From the NCBI GenBank assembly GCA_958299035.1, contig CATQJL010000223.1, positions 1,792,359 through 1,856,358 of the forward strand: a stretch of 64,000 nt of DNA, in the 5' to 3' direction. Both the position numbers and the translations under genes were made by a program. Origin of the DNA: Cylicocyclus nassatus (taxonomy: Eukaryota; Nematoda; Chromadorea; Rhabditida; Strongylidae). Positions 11,199-21,887 of the stretch are shown in pieces (the stretch's first letter is position 1; every line of letters starts with the position of its first letter). Below the pieces are notes generated by a model. The model saw nothing but the letters and a program-made list of their open reading frames with translations, ran no database searches and had not been told where the DNA came from.

Positions 11199-13463
11199 CA
11201 GTACTGGCCAAAACTATAATTTCACCCTGAAAACTGCCGTAACTCATCTGCTTCTCAACGAATTGATCTAAAATTTGGTACAGTTTTGTGTTTAACAGAC
11301 TACCATCAGTAACCAAAACGGATCTCGTTTTTATTTGCTTATTCGGGAAAAAATCAAAAATTTCCAAAAAAGCAGGCTTGAAGGTTGGCCAAAACTATAA
11401 TTCCACCTAAGGTTTCTGTCCACTAAAGTAATTCTCAGCTTCCAAAGTATTTTGTGCATATACATAATAAAAAGTCAAAGCAGTCACTTCAGTCCAGCTG
11501 TGTCATACATTTATAAAAAACGTTTATCTGCTTTTTTTCGCTTAAAAGTACTTTCATGCGTATTTCGTTTCCAAGAATGTGTTTTCATGGGTAAATTCGC
11601 AGTTTTTTTGACTGGTTTGGAAGCGATTGGGCTTCACCTATCTTATAGATGCTTAGCGAAGTGAGAACTAGAAAAAACTGGAGTTTTCATATTCAAAGCG
11701 CACGCGACATAGAGCTAACCACAGGCCTGCGCTCAAATTTATGCCCTCAAACTCCTTCTGCAATGTTCTCATGAGCGTGAAATAGAGTAATAACATTGTT
11801 TGTACGTATGAGAGTCCGTATGCAGTGGTTGCGCATTTCCGCAGGTCTTAGCATGCAGGCTAATTGAGGAAATCTTCCTGCAAAAACTGATTTGCAAAAA
11901 GCGTTGAACTTATTCTTAGTTCTAGTCGTAATGCTCATGTGAGTCACAAGACGTCATGCAATGCAGGGTGTTTACACTAAATAGAAGCTAAGTAGTGGCA
12001 AAAAATCAGGAAAGGTACCACTTGGCGAGTATTTTGGGATTGCCCAAATATTATCATTGAAACGCGAAATTTATGCTTTGAAAACGAAGCAAAATGTGAC
12101 TTGGCCAACAATCGCAAGTATAGTGTACAAACTTCTTTTTTCATGCAAAAGATGCTTTACATCATTTTGAGCTTACAAAAATAACATAAACCAATTTTGG
12201 AGGCAAAAATTTGAACGCAGACTTGCTCTGAGGTCTATATCGGGTGCGCTTTAAATATGAAAACTCCAATTTTTTCTAGTTCTCACTTCGCTAAGCATCT
12301 ATAAGATAGGTGGAGCCCTATCGCTTCCAAGCCAGCCAGAAATGCGAATTTACCCATAAAAACACATTCTTGGGAACGAAATACGCATGAAAGTACTTTT
12401 AAGCGAAAAAAAGCAGATAAACGTTTTTATAAACGTATGACACAGCTGGACTGAAGTGACTGCTTTGACTTTTGATTATGTATATGCACAAAATACTTTG
12501 GAAGCTGAGAATTATTGGGTTGGCTAATAAATAAGTTCGTTTTGGCATGCAAATTCAAAGCTTCATAACAATTCATGTAACAGCTATTCAGCTAAAATTT
12601 TTTCGTGAGAAGATAGCTTCAAGCCTCCACTCTTAATTATCAAATAGTCAAGATTTTCTGCTACCAAAAAATGACAGTTATAACCTTATATGGTCAGACT
12701 TCTAAAAAATTGCTTTTTTGACTTTTTAGCTTTCGTTCTCAGCCTACAGTGAGTACACAGGCGAATAATTTGGTGGCTGGATACATACAGCCTCTGGCTA
12801 GGTGTCGAACCAGAATAGAGATTGTAATCTGCTGTTTCTGAATTTCTTTAGTCAAAACTGTAGAAATTTCCAGGCATTTGCGCGTGAAGGTCAAATTTTG
12901 GGCATTTCAGATAACTCGAATTTGGCCATCTATGGCCATGCAAATATTTGGAAATTCAAAAACTTGTTGTGTGGGTAGCGAATCTACACCTTAGACCTGA
13001 CTTCAGTTCGTTTTTTGGAACGTGATTTTCTGAAATTTTGAGGAAAAATCTGACCAATTTTCTTTCCCTCCACCATTTCATTATCAGAAAAATTATTTTT
13101 TAGAAAATAAAGTATCGTTATTCTCCTTGATTTGCTCTTTCGAATGGTACCATACATATACATAAATAATGATTTGTGACAATTTTACAAACCGCTAAAA
13201 AACGACCGAACTTATTTTTTAGCCAACCTAATACTTTAGTGGACAGAAACCTTAGGTGGAATTATAGTTTTGGCCAAGCTTCAAGCCTGCTTTTTTCGAA
13301 ATTTTTGATTTTTTCCTGAATAAGCAAACAAAAACGGGATCCGTTTTGGTTACTGATGGAAGTCTGTTAAACACAAAACTGTACCAAACTTCAAACCAAT
13401 TCGTTGAGAAGCAGATGAGTTACGGCAGTTTTCAGGGTGAAACTATAGTTTTGGCCAGTACTG
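11199..13463. mobile_element. Tc1-like foldback, CAGTACTGGCCAAAACTATA ends
   Basis: Terminal CAGTACTGGCCAAAACTATA and its complement, each next to TA. CAGTACTGGCCAAAA is a typical Tc1-superfamily terminus. An internal second copy of the motif (TTGGCCAAAACTATAATTCC near 11383 and its mirror near 13270) extends the pairing. No transposase. Related to 55647-57138, where the ends read CAGTGCTGGACAATATTATG. Confidence 0.8.
12515..13231. mobile_element. Mariner-type MITE (717 bp) inserted in the right arm
   Basis: Ends TTGGGTTGGCTAATAAATAA and TTATTTTTTAGCCAACCTAA, flanked by TA. GGTTGGCTAATAA resembles mariner termini. The opposite arm (about 11418-11440) holds the uninterrupted sequence AGAATTACTTTAG in complement, with a single TA, so both the insertion and its TA duplication are confirmed within this window. 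Confidence 0.85.
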
Positions 13464-14414
13464 TATAATGAGAATTTTTACCTAAAATTCATGTAACCCT
13501 TGAAAAACAAGTTTTGTTTCTGAGACCATCTCAACGCTCGAGTTTCTCGCTCCAATCTGAATCCATTGTAAATTAGCAATTTTATATCTCAGTCAAACCC
13601 GATGCTTGTTTTTTTCCCTGCAAAAACTGCAGGAAACTGCAAAAACTCAATTTTGGATGTTCTCTGCCCAATCGGTGTTTCAGTGGTCAATTCCCTCTCT
13701 TTTCCCACACTTTTCACTTTCTCCGTAGATGCTTTATCCAGCGCGTCTTGACTTTCACTTGGTGACCCACTGTCGACAGCAGCATCCCTTCGTTTTTTTT
13801 ACTTTTTTTGTTGCCTTATGAGAGATGAAATCTTCCATTTGGGCTTCCGAAAACATATTTGGATGGGGAGAAAACTCACTGTATTAGGTGGTCCATAACT
13901 AATGCACGTCTTCAAAATTTCGATTTTCAAACAAGATAATTCCTTTCCAAAGTTACCTTTTTAAGCTATCAAAAAGGTTACAATAGCAACCTTTAGCCAT
14001 ACAACGCATACTTTTGTATGATTGTGCTCACGACGGGAAAATTTTTCTGCGAAAAAATAATGCCAAAAAAGCGAAAGCACCCATTTCTTTCTGCATTCTA
14101 GAAAAGGCAAAAGACTGCGTTTTCCAGATTCCTTTGATTCATTTTCTCAACTGAAAAACGCGAAAATCCTGCCGTTTTCCTATCACTATTGGCACTAGGT
14201 TCTCTCCATCTTCGCAAAGCGAAAGTTCTGCAATCGCTTTTCACCTAATTCTTTTATTCAACCTAGAATTGTCCCAACTAGCAGCCAAGTTTGAGCCAAA
14301 GATTCCTCGACTCCGAGTTTTCCACAAATTTGCTCTCGGTTCTTTTTTTATAGCAGAAATTTTAGCAATTATACAGGGTGCGCCAAAATTATTTGCGCCA
14401 AAATATTCAAAGTA

Positions 14415-15124
14415 TTAGGTTGAACCGAAAGTTCTGTCCCTCCATTTTCAAAAATTCGTAACTTCGCCAGATTTCAACGGATTTGCTTGCTCGTAATTTT
14501 ATTAGAAAGAATAGATCTTCCGCTTTCAAGCCCTGTTTTGCGGAGCTTCTGTTTCACACTGAGTGCCGAGATAAAAATGGAAAACTAAGACCATGTAAAC
14601 TTTGACCATTTTAAGTTAGGTCACCAAAAATCTGGAATGCTGCAGAAAAATCTGAAATCGTCAGTACATATGTTTTTTGGCCTACCCTTTGCATCTGTGA
14701 AAAGTTTGTGTTGTTTGGACATCTCTGTGAGAAGTTATGAATATCGAGTTTACTATGGATAACGCCAAAATTAATTAATTTGGCAATTTTCGTGAAAATC
14801 ATAACTTCTCGCAGAAACGTCCAAACAGCGCAAACTCTTCACAATTGCAAAGAGTAGGCCAAAAAACATATGTACTGACGATTTCAGATTTTTCTGCAGC
14901 ATTCCAGATTTTTGGTGACCTAACTTAAAATGGTCAAAGTTTACATGGTCTTAGTTTTCCATTTTTATCTCGGCACTCAGTGTGAAACAGAAGCTTCACA
15001 AAAAAGCGCTTGAAAGCGGAAGATTTATTCTTTTTAACAAAAATACAGGCAAGCAAATCCGTTCAAATCTGGCGAAGTTACGAATTTTTGAAAATGGAGG
15101 GACAGAACTTTCGGTTCAACCTAA
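14415..15124. mobile_element. Foldback MITE, TTAGGTTGAACCGAAAGTTC family
   Basis: Near-perfect hairpin of about 710 bp: TTAGGTTGAACCGAAAGTTC and its exact complement at the ends, TA on both sides, centre near 14770. Related in sequence to 43555-44451 (shared GTCAGTACATA segment and subterminal GTTCTGTC). Confidence 0.85.
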
Positions 15125-15528
15125 TAATACCACAATAATGGCAATGAGAAATTTGGTCTGGACTCAATGTAACAGAATGCCGTAAGCATACCCTACAAAA
15201 AGCACTATCAAGATCCCAAATCTGTCTTTATTTAGAGAAGTAAGAATTGCAAAAAGCAATGTTCGTGACAGAAAAAACGCAAGCTGACGCAAATTACCAA
15301 ATAGTCAGATTTTTGTTTTGAATGCTCTTAAAGAATCCGAACCTCACACCGTCAGTGATCTTAAAGTCAAAGAATAGATCTATTTTATGGCGAAATCTTC
15401 ACCTCAGAGAAGCGATCACTAAAAAGATGCATACTTTGCAATTTTGTGGGATTCTACCCGCGTGCAGCACGCGACAAAGTCAGAGAAATATTATGAATTT
15501 TTACCGGAAAGCAAAACAGGCAATTTTA

Positions 15529-16337
15529 TTAGGTTGGAAACTAAGTTTTGCAACTGGTCTCATAACTTCCCTCTCACTCAACATGGCGCACTCAAATTTT
15601 ACCACTGCATTGGTTATTATGTAAGCTACAAGCGCAGCTGCTGTCTTACCAAATTCTGACGTCGCAGTGAGGGTTACGGTAGGTGCATGGTATGAAAGGG
15701 AAAAATCCAAAGTCTGACGGATTTGGCTGAAACTTGGCATAGGGGTGTTATCCGACATGCTGATCACGAAAACGATAGTGAAATTGTGTGATAGAGCTTT
15801 TTTGTAGGATTACTGTAGGTGTACGATATGGGGTCTCACCCTAAACAAGGAAAAAGGCGTTGATTCAACAAATGAATGTGATATTCGCGATTGGCAGGTC
15901 AAATGACCTTACTATGTAAAGTCTAGGCGGAATTTGAGCTTCGGACTCTTTACCATTGACGGTCATCCTCAAAAGCTGTTGCGTACATTGACTCGTTCGA
16001 CTTTATAAAGACGCCAAATCTCGCAAATGTCCCTAAATTCTGTTTCTTTCTTATTAGACCAAAGGAGTCAACCTCCAGCAATAATTTGTAGACGAATCCG
16101 GATTACTGCGCATGGTCTAGGCTGCCAAAGGCTTCATTTTAACTCAAAACCCCAAAAATTCTCAAATTTCACTAGTTTTCGAAAAACGCCTGAAACTTTT
16201 CTATTTCGTGTTCAAAATTTAGACAATTTGTGCTCACTTGTAGCTCACATTGCATTCTACATAATGCCAAAGTTTGAGTGCGCCATGTTGAATGAGAGTG
16301 AAGTTATGAAACCAGCAAAACTTAGTTTCCAGCCTAA
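15529..16337. mobile_element. Foldback MITE, TTAGGTTGGAAACTAAGTTT family
   Basis: Ends TTAGGTTGGAAACTAAGTTT and AAACTTAGTTTCCAGCCTAA with TA flanks. The arms also share CATGGCGCACTCAAA and its complement. The interior contains a TTACGGTAGGTGCA-type module also found elsewhere in the window. Confidence 0.8.
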
Positions 16338-16719
16338 TACTTCTTTCAACTAAGATACAATGTTGTAGAACTAAGAAAACAATATCAAGCTTGCCCGTTG
16401 GGTGAGCCGGTCTTATATTCATATGGCGCTTAATGATACACGCGCAAATAATTGTGGCGCACCCTGTAAACACATTCTCTAAAGCAAATGGATTTGGAGC
16501 AAGTGGAATGAAAGACGAATTTCGAGTTTTTGTCCCTTATGTTTGAAGGCATGAACTTTGGTTCGAATAAAAACTTCTAAAGATAAGGATATACATATTA
16601 GGAACTAAAGCAACGGACTTGACAATGCAAAAGATTTCCAAGAAAAACGGTTCTACTTCGTATACTAGCGTCCAAAAGAAGAAGTAGGAAAAACGTGCAT
16701 TAATTATGAACCTGCCTAA

Positions 16720-16884
16720 TAATTACTCAAAAATCAATAGTGAGTGCTTGTAGCAAAACTTTCGAAGATATGAAGAATCATTCTGAAAAACTAAGCTTGA
16801 GCTTTTTCCCAGCAAGAGATGAAGGAAAACATTTGAGATCATGTTTTGAAAGGGTATTATTACCCACAATGACAAGCAAACTTA
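16720..16884. other. No gene seen before the assembly gap
   Basis: AT-rich unique-looking sequence ending at the N run. Confidence 0.4.
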
Positions 16885-17384
16885 NNNNNNNNNNNNNNNN
16901 NNNNNNNNNNNNNNNNNNNNNNNNNNNNNNNNNNNNNNNNNNNNNNNNNNNNNNNNNNNNNNNNNNNNNNNNNNNNNNNNNNNNNNNNNNNNNNNNNNNN
17001 NNNNNNNNNNNNNNNNNNNNNNNNNNNNNNNNNNNNNNNNNNNNNNNNNNNNNNNNNNNNNNNNNNNNNNNNNNNNNNNNNNNNNNNNNNNNNNNNNNNN
17101 NNNNNNNNNNNNNNNNNNNNNNNNNNNNNNNNNNNNNNNNNNNNNNNNNNNNNNNNNNNNNNNNNNNNNNNNNNNNNNNNNNNNNNNNNNNNNNNNNNNN
17201 NNNNNNNNNNNNNNNNNNNNNNNNNNNNNNNNNNNNNNNNNNNNNNNNNNNNNNNNNNNNNNNNNNNNNNNNNNNNNNNNNNNNNNNNNNNNNNNNNNNN
17301 NNNNNNNNNNNNNNNNNNNNNNNNNNNNNNNNNNNNNNNNNNNNNNNNNNNNNNNNNNNNNNNNNNNNNNNNNNNNNNNNNNNN
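16885..17384. other. Assembly gap of exactly 500 N
   Basis: A run of N of exactly 500, the same size as the second gap at 37963-38462, so the size is a placeholder. Readings that cross it have no meaning. Confidence 0.98.
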
Positions 17385-17410
17385 AAGCAGTGGTATCAAC
17401 GCAGAGTACT
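17385..17410 (+). other. Amplification adapter left in the assembly (contamination)
   Basis: AAGCAGTGGTATCAACGCAG followed by AGTACT is the SMART / whole-genome PCR adapter. It stands directly at the right edge of the gap, so the contig starts with untrimmed adapter and these bases are not genomic. Confidence 0.95.
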
Positions 17411-18878
17411 GAATTTCGCTCAAAGTGTAAAAATCGCTTATTTCCTCGAAATTCCACCCTGAGTGGTTGTATGACATTCTGGTTGCAAATATTGTGTTCA
17501 CTTCGCCTAAGGGATCCCACTGAATTGAATATGGTAATCGCGCGTTCTTCAGCTGCTCATTTGAATATCCAAGCACCTTCGTAGCTTGAGCTCAGATCCA
17601 CCTAATTTTCAGATCCAGCCCATTAAGACCATTAACCAATGTGAACAGATTTGATCAGTATATCATACAACCACTGAGGGTGGAATTTCGACGAAATACG
17701 CGATCTTTACATTTTGAGCGAAATTCATGAGGACGTGTTTTCGTAGGCTCGTAACTCGGCGAACTTTATAGACTGTAGCCTGAGCATGCACCTTTTGATA
17801 GCACAGTCCCCAGTGATTTTGACTTGGAAAAGCAAGCAGGCAAGTTTTCTGACAAATTCGCGAAAAGTGCAGGCAAATTTACGGACTTTCGTGACTCAGT
17901 TACAGTCACCTCACAATATCTCTACAAAAAGACCCTGTCTTCTTCAAAGACCACTATTTTCGTAAACAGCGTGCTCGAAAAACTCTTTGGGCGAAGTTTC
18001 TTTACCATCCAAGGTCATCGACATTTTGACCAAAACCCATCGGCGAGCTTCAGGGTGTAGAACGAGAAAAAATCAAATCACCCAAATTTCTTTGAAAACT
18101 TGCTTATAGAGGTTATCTGACCTGCTGATTAAGAAAATCACATCTGCTTAGCAGTAGAGCTTCTCATTTTAGGGTCACTGTGGACAAAACTTGAGACAAC
18201 ACGATTTTCCAGAATTCACCAGCTCTTGTATCCTTATTCAAGAAGATTCTCCGGTTGCTTCTTAGCGCTCGATAATCTGCGGAAGCAGCACAATCCAACA
18301 GTGCTTAATAGAATCTTTTATGTTTGATGTGCGCTGCGTTGCGACCTTGTGAATATAAGCGCGCAGAAAATTTTGAAAAAATTGAAAGCGGAATTTCAAG
18401 GACATGCTGTATACAGTAAGATTCGACTTGACAAGATGAACACGAATCTGCCTTCTGATTTCGAAAATGTTCATTCTAAACAAAGTTACGGCTAGTAGAA
18501 CTTGGAATAGCTTAATTTTTCCAGAGTTTATCAGCTCTTCTATCTCTTTTGAAAAAGAGTCTTCGGCTGTTGTTTAGCGCTCGATAATCTAGTGAAAGAG
18601 TACTATCGAACGGTGCCCATGGCAGTCCCCTATGTGTGATGCTTGTTGCGTTACACCCATGCGAAGAGGCGTCGGCATGCAAATTCAAGATAATTGAAAA
18701 CAAGATATTGGAGACAACCTGTATATCAAAAGATTCGCCTTGACGAGCTGAATACAACGTTGTTTTCGGATTTTGAATATACTCGTTCGGAAAGAAGATA
18801 TGGCCCTGCGTAATTTGCGTGATTCACATGAATTTCGCGGAATTCCTGGAAATTTTGCATGTTCTGTGAGTGGTTTTG
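17411..18878. mobile_element. Half of a CAATACCGCTCA-family foldback (gap cuts the rest)
   Basis: Matches the region right of the centre in the 60054-62798 copy: AATTCATGAGGACGTGTTT near 17725, the ACAGTCACCTCAC block near 17902, GCTCGATAATCT near 18266 and 18570, and an end GTGAGTGGTTTTG next to TA at 18879. The left arm would lie in or beyond the gap. The contig therefore begins close to the symmetry centre of a palindrome. Confidence 0.7.
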
Positions 18879-19073
18879 TACTATAAGAGATAGAGCGATA
18901 AAAAACTCACACACAGCGTTTTCTAAAGTACATTTCTTTATCAAAAGGATCCAATTTTGTGTCGTCAGTGATAAATGATGAAATGATGATATCAATGACA
19001 ACGACAGATAAGAATGGCTTAAATTCATGCGGTCGATTTCCACGTTCATCTTCCATATAGGTGCAGAATTTCA

Positions 19074-19168
19074 GCCCAGGCTTCGGCGTGAAGCGAGTTG
19101 AAGCAAAAATGCCATTCTAGCTAAGAATGGCATTTTTGCTTCAACTCGCTTCACGCCGAAGCCTGGGC
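19074..19168. repeat. Perfect 45 bp inverted repeat with 5-base loop
   Basis: GCCCAGGCTTCGGCGTGAAG opens the left arm, and the right arm is its exact complement ending at 19168; the loop is AGCTA. Repeated at 20508-20602 in the second tandem copy. Confidence 0.93.
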
Positions 19169-19660
19169 AGAATGGCATTGGCAGCAATGGCATGTGCCGA
19201 TGAAAAATCGATCGATTGCTGCAGCGAGGGATCTACCAATTGCACCAAGCAATAGAACTAGAAAGGCCTGTAGATCAATTACAATGAGAGAAAGAGCGAT
19301 AGAAATTCACACAGCTTTTCCTACAGTACTTTCCTTACCATATGCAAAAAAATGATCGAAAAATGTGATATTATCAGTGGTAAATGATAAAATGCTTATA
19401 TCAGTGATAAGAGCAAATAAAATGCCCAATTTTTCGCGATAGTTTTCGACGATGAAAACTTCGTGCCAGAACCTGCTATTCGTGATTTACGCTGTGATAA
19501 ATGTTCACAAAAGCCTTAACATAGAGAACCAAGGTATCATTGTAAGTCTACCCCCTCACCACAAATTACGGACATACTGTATATCAACGATTCGTCTCAT
19601 CAAGCTGAAGCCAAATCTACACGCAGATTGCAAATAAATTGGATTTAAAAGAAGTTATAG

Positions 19661-19790
19661 CTAAATCCCGCAAGTCCCGCAAATCCCGCGAATCCCGCAA
19701 ATCCCGTGAAGTCGCGAATCCCGCAAACATCGCGAATCCCGAAAATCCCGCGAATCCCGAAAATCCCGCAATTTTGGACAAATTCTACGG
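19661..19790. repeat. Minisatellite of CGC(G/A)AATCC-type 9-mers
   Basis: About fourteen imperfect copies of AAATCCCGC / GAATCCCGC / GAAAATCCCG. The reading frames through it (KSRKSRESRKSRE) are by-products. Repeated at about 21095-21224. Confidence 0.85.
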
Positions 19791-19801
19791 CCACAACTGT
19801 A

Positions 19802-19873
19802 CGTACACACAGATAGACAGACAATAGACATACATAGATACAGACAAACAGACATTCAGCTTTATATATAAGA
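19802..19873 (-). mobile_element. Helitron 5' terminal fragment, minus strand
   Basis: In complement it reads TCTTATATATAAAGCTGAAT followed by GTCTGTTTGTCTG-type repeats, the same start as the complete mini-Helitron at 21903. It starts with TC after an A, as Helitrons do, and breaks off after the GTGTGTACGTA segment. Confidence 0.75.
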
Positions 19874-19917
19874 TTCATACATCTTGTCAAGTTTTAGGGA
19901 ATGAAAATCTGACTAAC

Positions 19918-21235
19918 AAGTTACGGCTAGTAGAACTTGGAATAGCTTAATTTTTCCAGAGTTTATCAGCTCTTCTATCTCTTTTGAAAAAGAGTCTTCG
20001 GCTGTTGTTTAGCGCTCGATAATCTAGTGAAAGAGTACTATCGAACGGTGCCCATGGCAGTCCCCTATGTGTGATGCTTGTTGCGTTACACCCATGCGAA
20101 GAGGCGTCGGCATGCAAATTCAAGATAATTGAAAACAAGATATTGGAGACAACCTGTATATCAAAAGATTCGCCTTGACGAGCTGAATACAACGTTGTTT
20201 TCGGATTTTGAATATACTCGTTCGGAAAGAAGATATGGCCCTGCGTAATTTGCGTGATTCACATGAATTTCGCGGAATTCCTGGAAATTTTGCATGTTCT
20301 GTGAGTGGTTTTGTACTATAAGAGATAGAGCGATAAAAACTCACACACAGCGTTTTCTAAAGTACATTTCTTTATCAAAAGGATCCAATTTTGTGTCGTC
20401 AGTGATAAATGATGAAATGATGATATCAATGACAACGACAGATAAGAATGGCTTAAATTCATGCGGTCGATTTCCACGTTCATCTTCCATATAGGTGCAG
20501 AATTTCAGCCCAGGCTTCGGCGTGAAGCGAGTTGAAGCAAAAATGCCATTCTAGCTAAGAATGGCATTTTTGCTTCAACTCGCTTCACGCCGAAGCCTGG
20601 GCAGAATGGCATTGGCAGCAATGGCATGTGCCGATGAAAAATCGATCGATTGCTGCAGCGAGGGATCTACCAATTGCACCAAGCAATAGAACTAGAAAGG
20701 CCTGTAGATCAATTACAATGAGAGAAAGAGCGATAGAAATTCACACAGCTTTTCCTACAGTACTTTCCTTACCATATGCAAAAAAATGATCGAAAAATGT
20801 GATATTATCAGTGGTAAATGATAAAATGCTTATATCAGTGATAAGAGCAAATAAAATGCCCAATTTTTCGCGATAGTTTTCGACGATGAAAACTTCGTGC
20901 CAGAACCTGCTATTCGTGATTTACGCTGTGATAAATGTTCACAAAAGCCTTAACATAGAGAACCAAGGTATCATTGTAAGTCTACCCCCTCACCACAAAT
21001 TACGGACATACTGTATATCAACGATTCGTCTCATCAAGCTGAAGCCAAATCTACACGCAGATTGCAAATAAATTGGATTTAAAAGAAGTTATAGCTAAAT
21101 CCCGCAAGTCCCGCAAATCCCGCGAATCCCGCAAATCCCGTGAAGTCGCGAATCCCGCAAACATCGCGAATCCCGAAAATCCCGCGAATCCCGAAAATCC
21201 CGCAATTTTGGACAAATTCTACGGCCACAACTGTA
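19918..21235. repeat. Tandem duplication, copy 2
   Basis: Second copy of 18483-19801, same orientation. Separated from copy 1 by 116 bp that hold the inverted Helitron 5' end. Contains the second hairpin (20508-20602) and second minisatellite. Confidence 0.92.
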
Positions 21236-21544
21236 TGTTCCGAATAGAAAATTCCATTTCTCAACCGATCCGGACCAAACTTGGCACACATACACTTCGG
21301 GGCGGGGCGGGTGTCATAGGCTAGTTTTCGTCATCGATCGATATCGATTTTATCGATTTTTTTTGCAAAGTTTGAGCTACGGGGCTGGGAGTGGTACAGG
21401 GAAGTAATCGAGCATGTGATTACTAAAACAGCAAAAATAGTGAATTGGCATGTAGGCGTGGGCAGAGGGAAAGGTTATACTGGGATAGGGATGAGAGCTT
21501 TATCATATTTGACAGAGCCGGGCGAAGCCGGGTAAGCCAGCTAG
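21236..21544 (+). mobile_element. Helitron 3' part with intact CTAG end
   Basis: TGTTCCGAATAGAAAATTCC at the left matches the interior of the 21903-22190 mini-Helitron. The right end has a GC-rich hairpin (GAGCCGGGCGAAGCCGGGT), then a short spacer and CTAG at 21541-21544 followed by T, the standard Helitron terminus. The missing 5' part matches the inverted fragment at 19802-19873. Confidence 0.8.
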
Positions 21545-21887
21545 TTGATGAATAAAGAAACAAGTGGGGGCAAAGGTACCAATTATTGGCTTGCTTATCC
21601 CCTCAATTACTCTCTTTTTCACCAGAGCAAGAAAATTAGAAGTACTAAAGCAACAAACTGTTTCGATGTAAATGTCATCGGTTTTCAGGCCCTTGTAGAA
21701 GCGGAAGCGTGGCAGCTCACAGCATGGCGATTTAGTATTGGTATTTATTGCAAAAAAGTGCGTCAAATTAGGCACTAGTAAAATTATTGAGTAGGCACTG
21801 ATTTAAAACAATAAACACAAAAAATTACCAACTCGAAAATGGCAAAATGACAGTCATTTAGATGAAGCTAGGTTTGGCCTACCTTAC
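21545..21887. other. No gene seen
   Basis: Flank between the Helitron end and the gypsy LTR. Short ORFs on both strands show no motif. Confidence 0.45.

Larger units (their letters stand above)
10790..13879. repeat. Large palindrome around a Tc1-like foldback
   Basis: GAGTTTTCTCCCCATTCAAA near 10790 is mirrored at 13858-13879 (TTTGGATGGGGAGAAAACTC). Pairing continues inwards through the AAGTCAAGACGCGCTGGATA block (10914 against about 13750) to the Tc1-like ends. A few differences are visible between arms. The right arm is longer only because of the 12515-13231 insertion. Confidence 0.8.
14374..16466. mobile_element. TIR element, CAGGGTGCGCCAAAATTATT family
   Basis: CAGGGTGCGCCAAAATTATT at 14374 and AATAATTGTGGCGCACCCTG ending 16466, flanked by TA. 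Tc1-like ends. It encloses two other foldbacks. Confidence 0.75.
13884..16719. mobile_element. TIR element, TTAGGTGGTCCATAACTAAT family, with nested elements
   Basis: Left end TTAGGTGGTCCATAACTAAT, right end ATTAATTATGAACCTGCCTAA, TA on both sides (13882-13883, 16720-16721). The 2.8 kb span holds three further elements listed separately. No transposase reading seen. Confidence 0.7.
18483..19801. repeat. Tandem duplication, copy 1 (1.3 kb)
   Basis: Repeated almost base for base at 19918-21235. The only difference I noticed is one A fewer in the run at 18899-18904 (second copy). The unit holds the end of a foldback element, a 45-bp-arm hairpin and a CCCGCGAAT-type minisatellite. Near-identity means the duplication is recent or an assembly duplicate. 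Confidence 0.92.

Noticed and set aside
16740..17576. Long ORFs on both strands over 16740-17576
   Set aside because: They run through the 500-N gap; the open frame is only unknown sequence. The same holds for those over 37859-38586.
19639..21324. KSRKSRESRKSRE proteins at 19639 and 21073
   Set aside because: Translation of a CCCGCGAAT minisatellite inside the tandem duplication.
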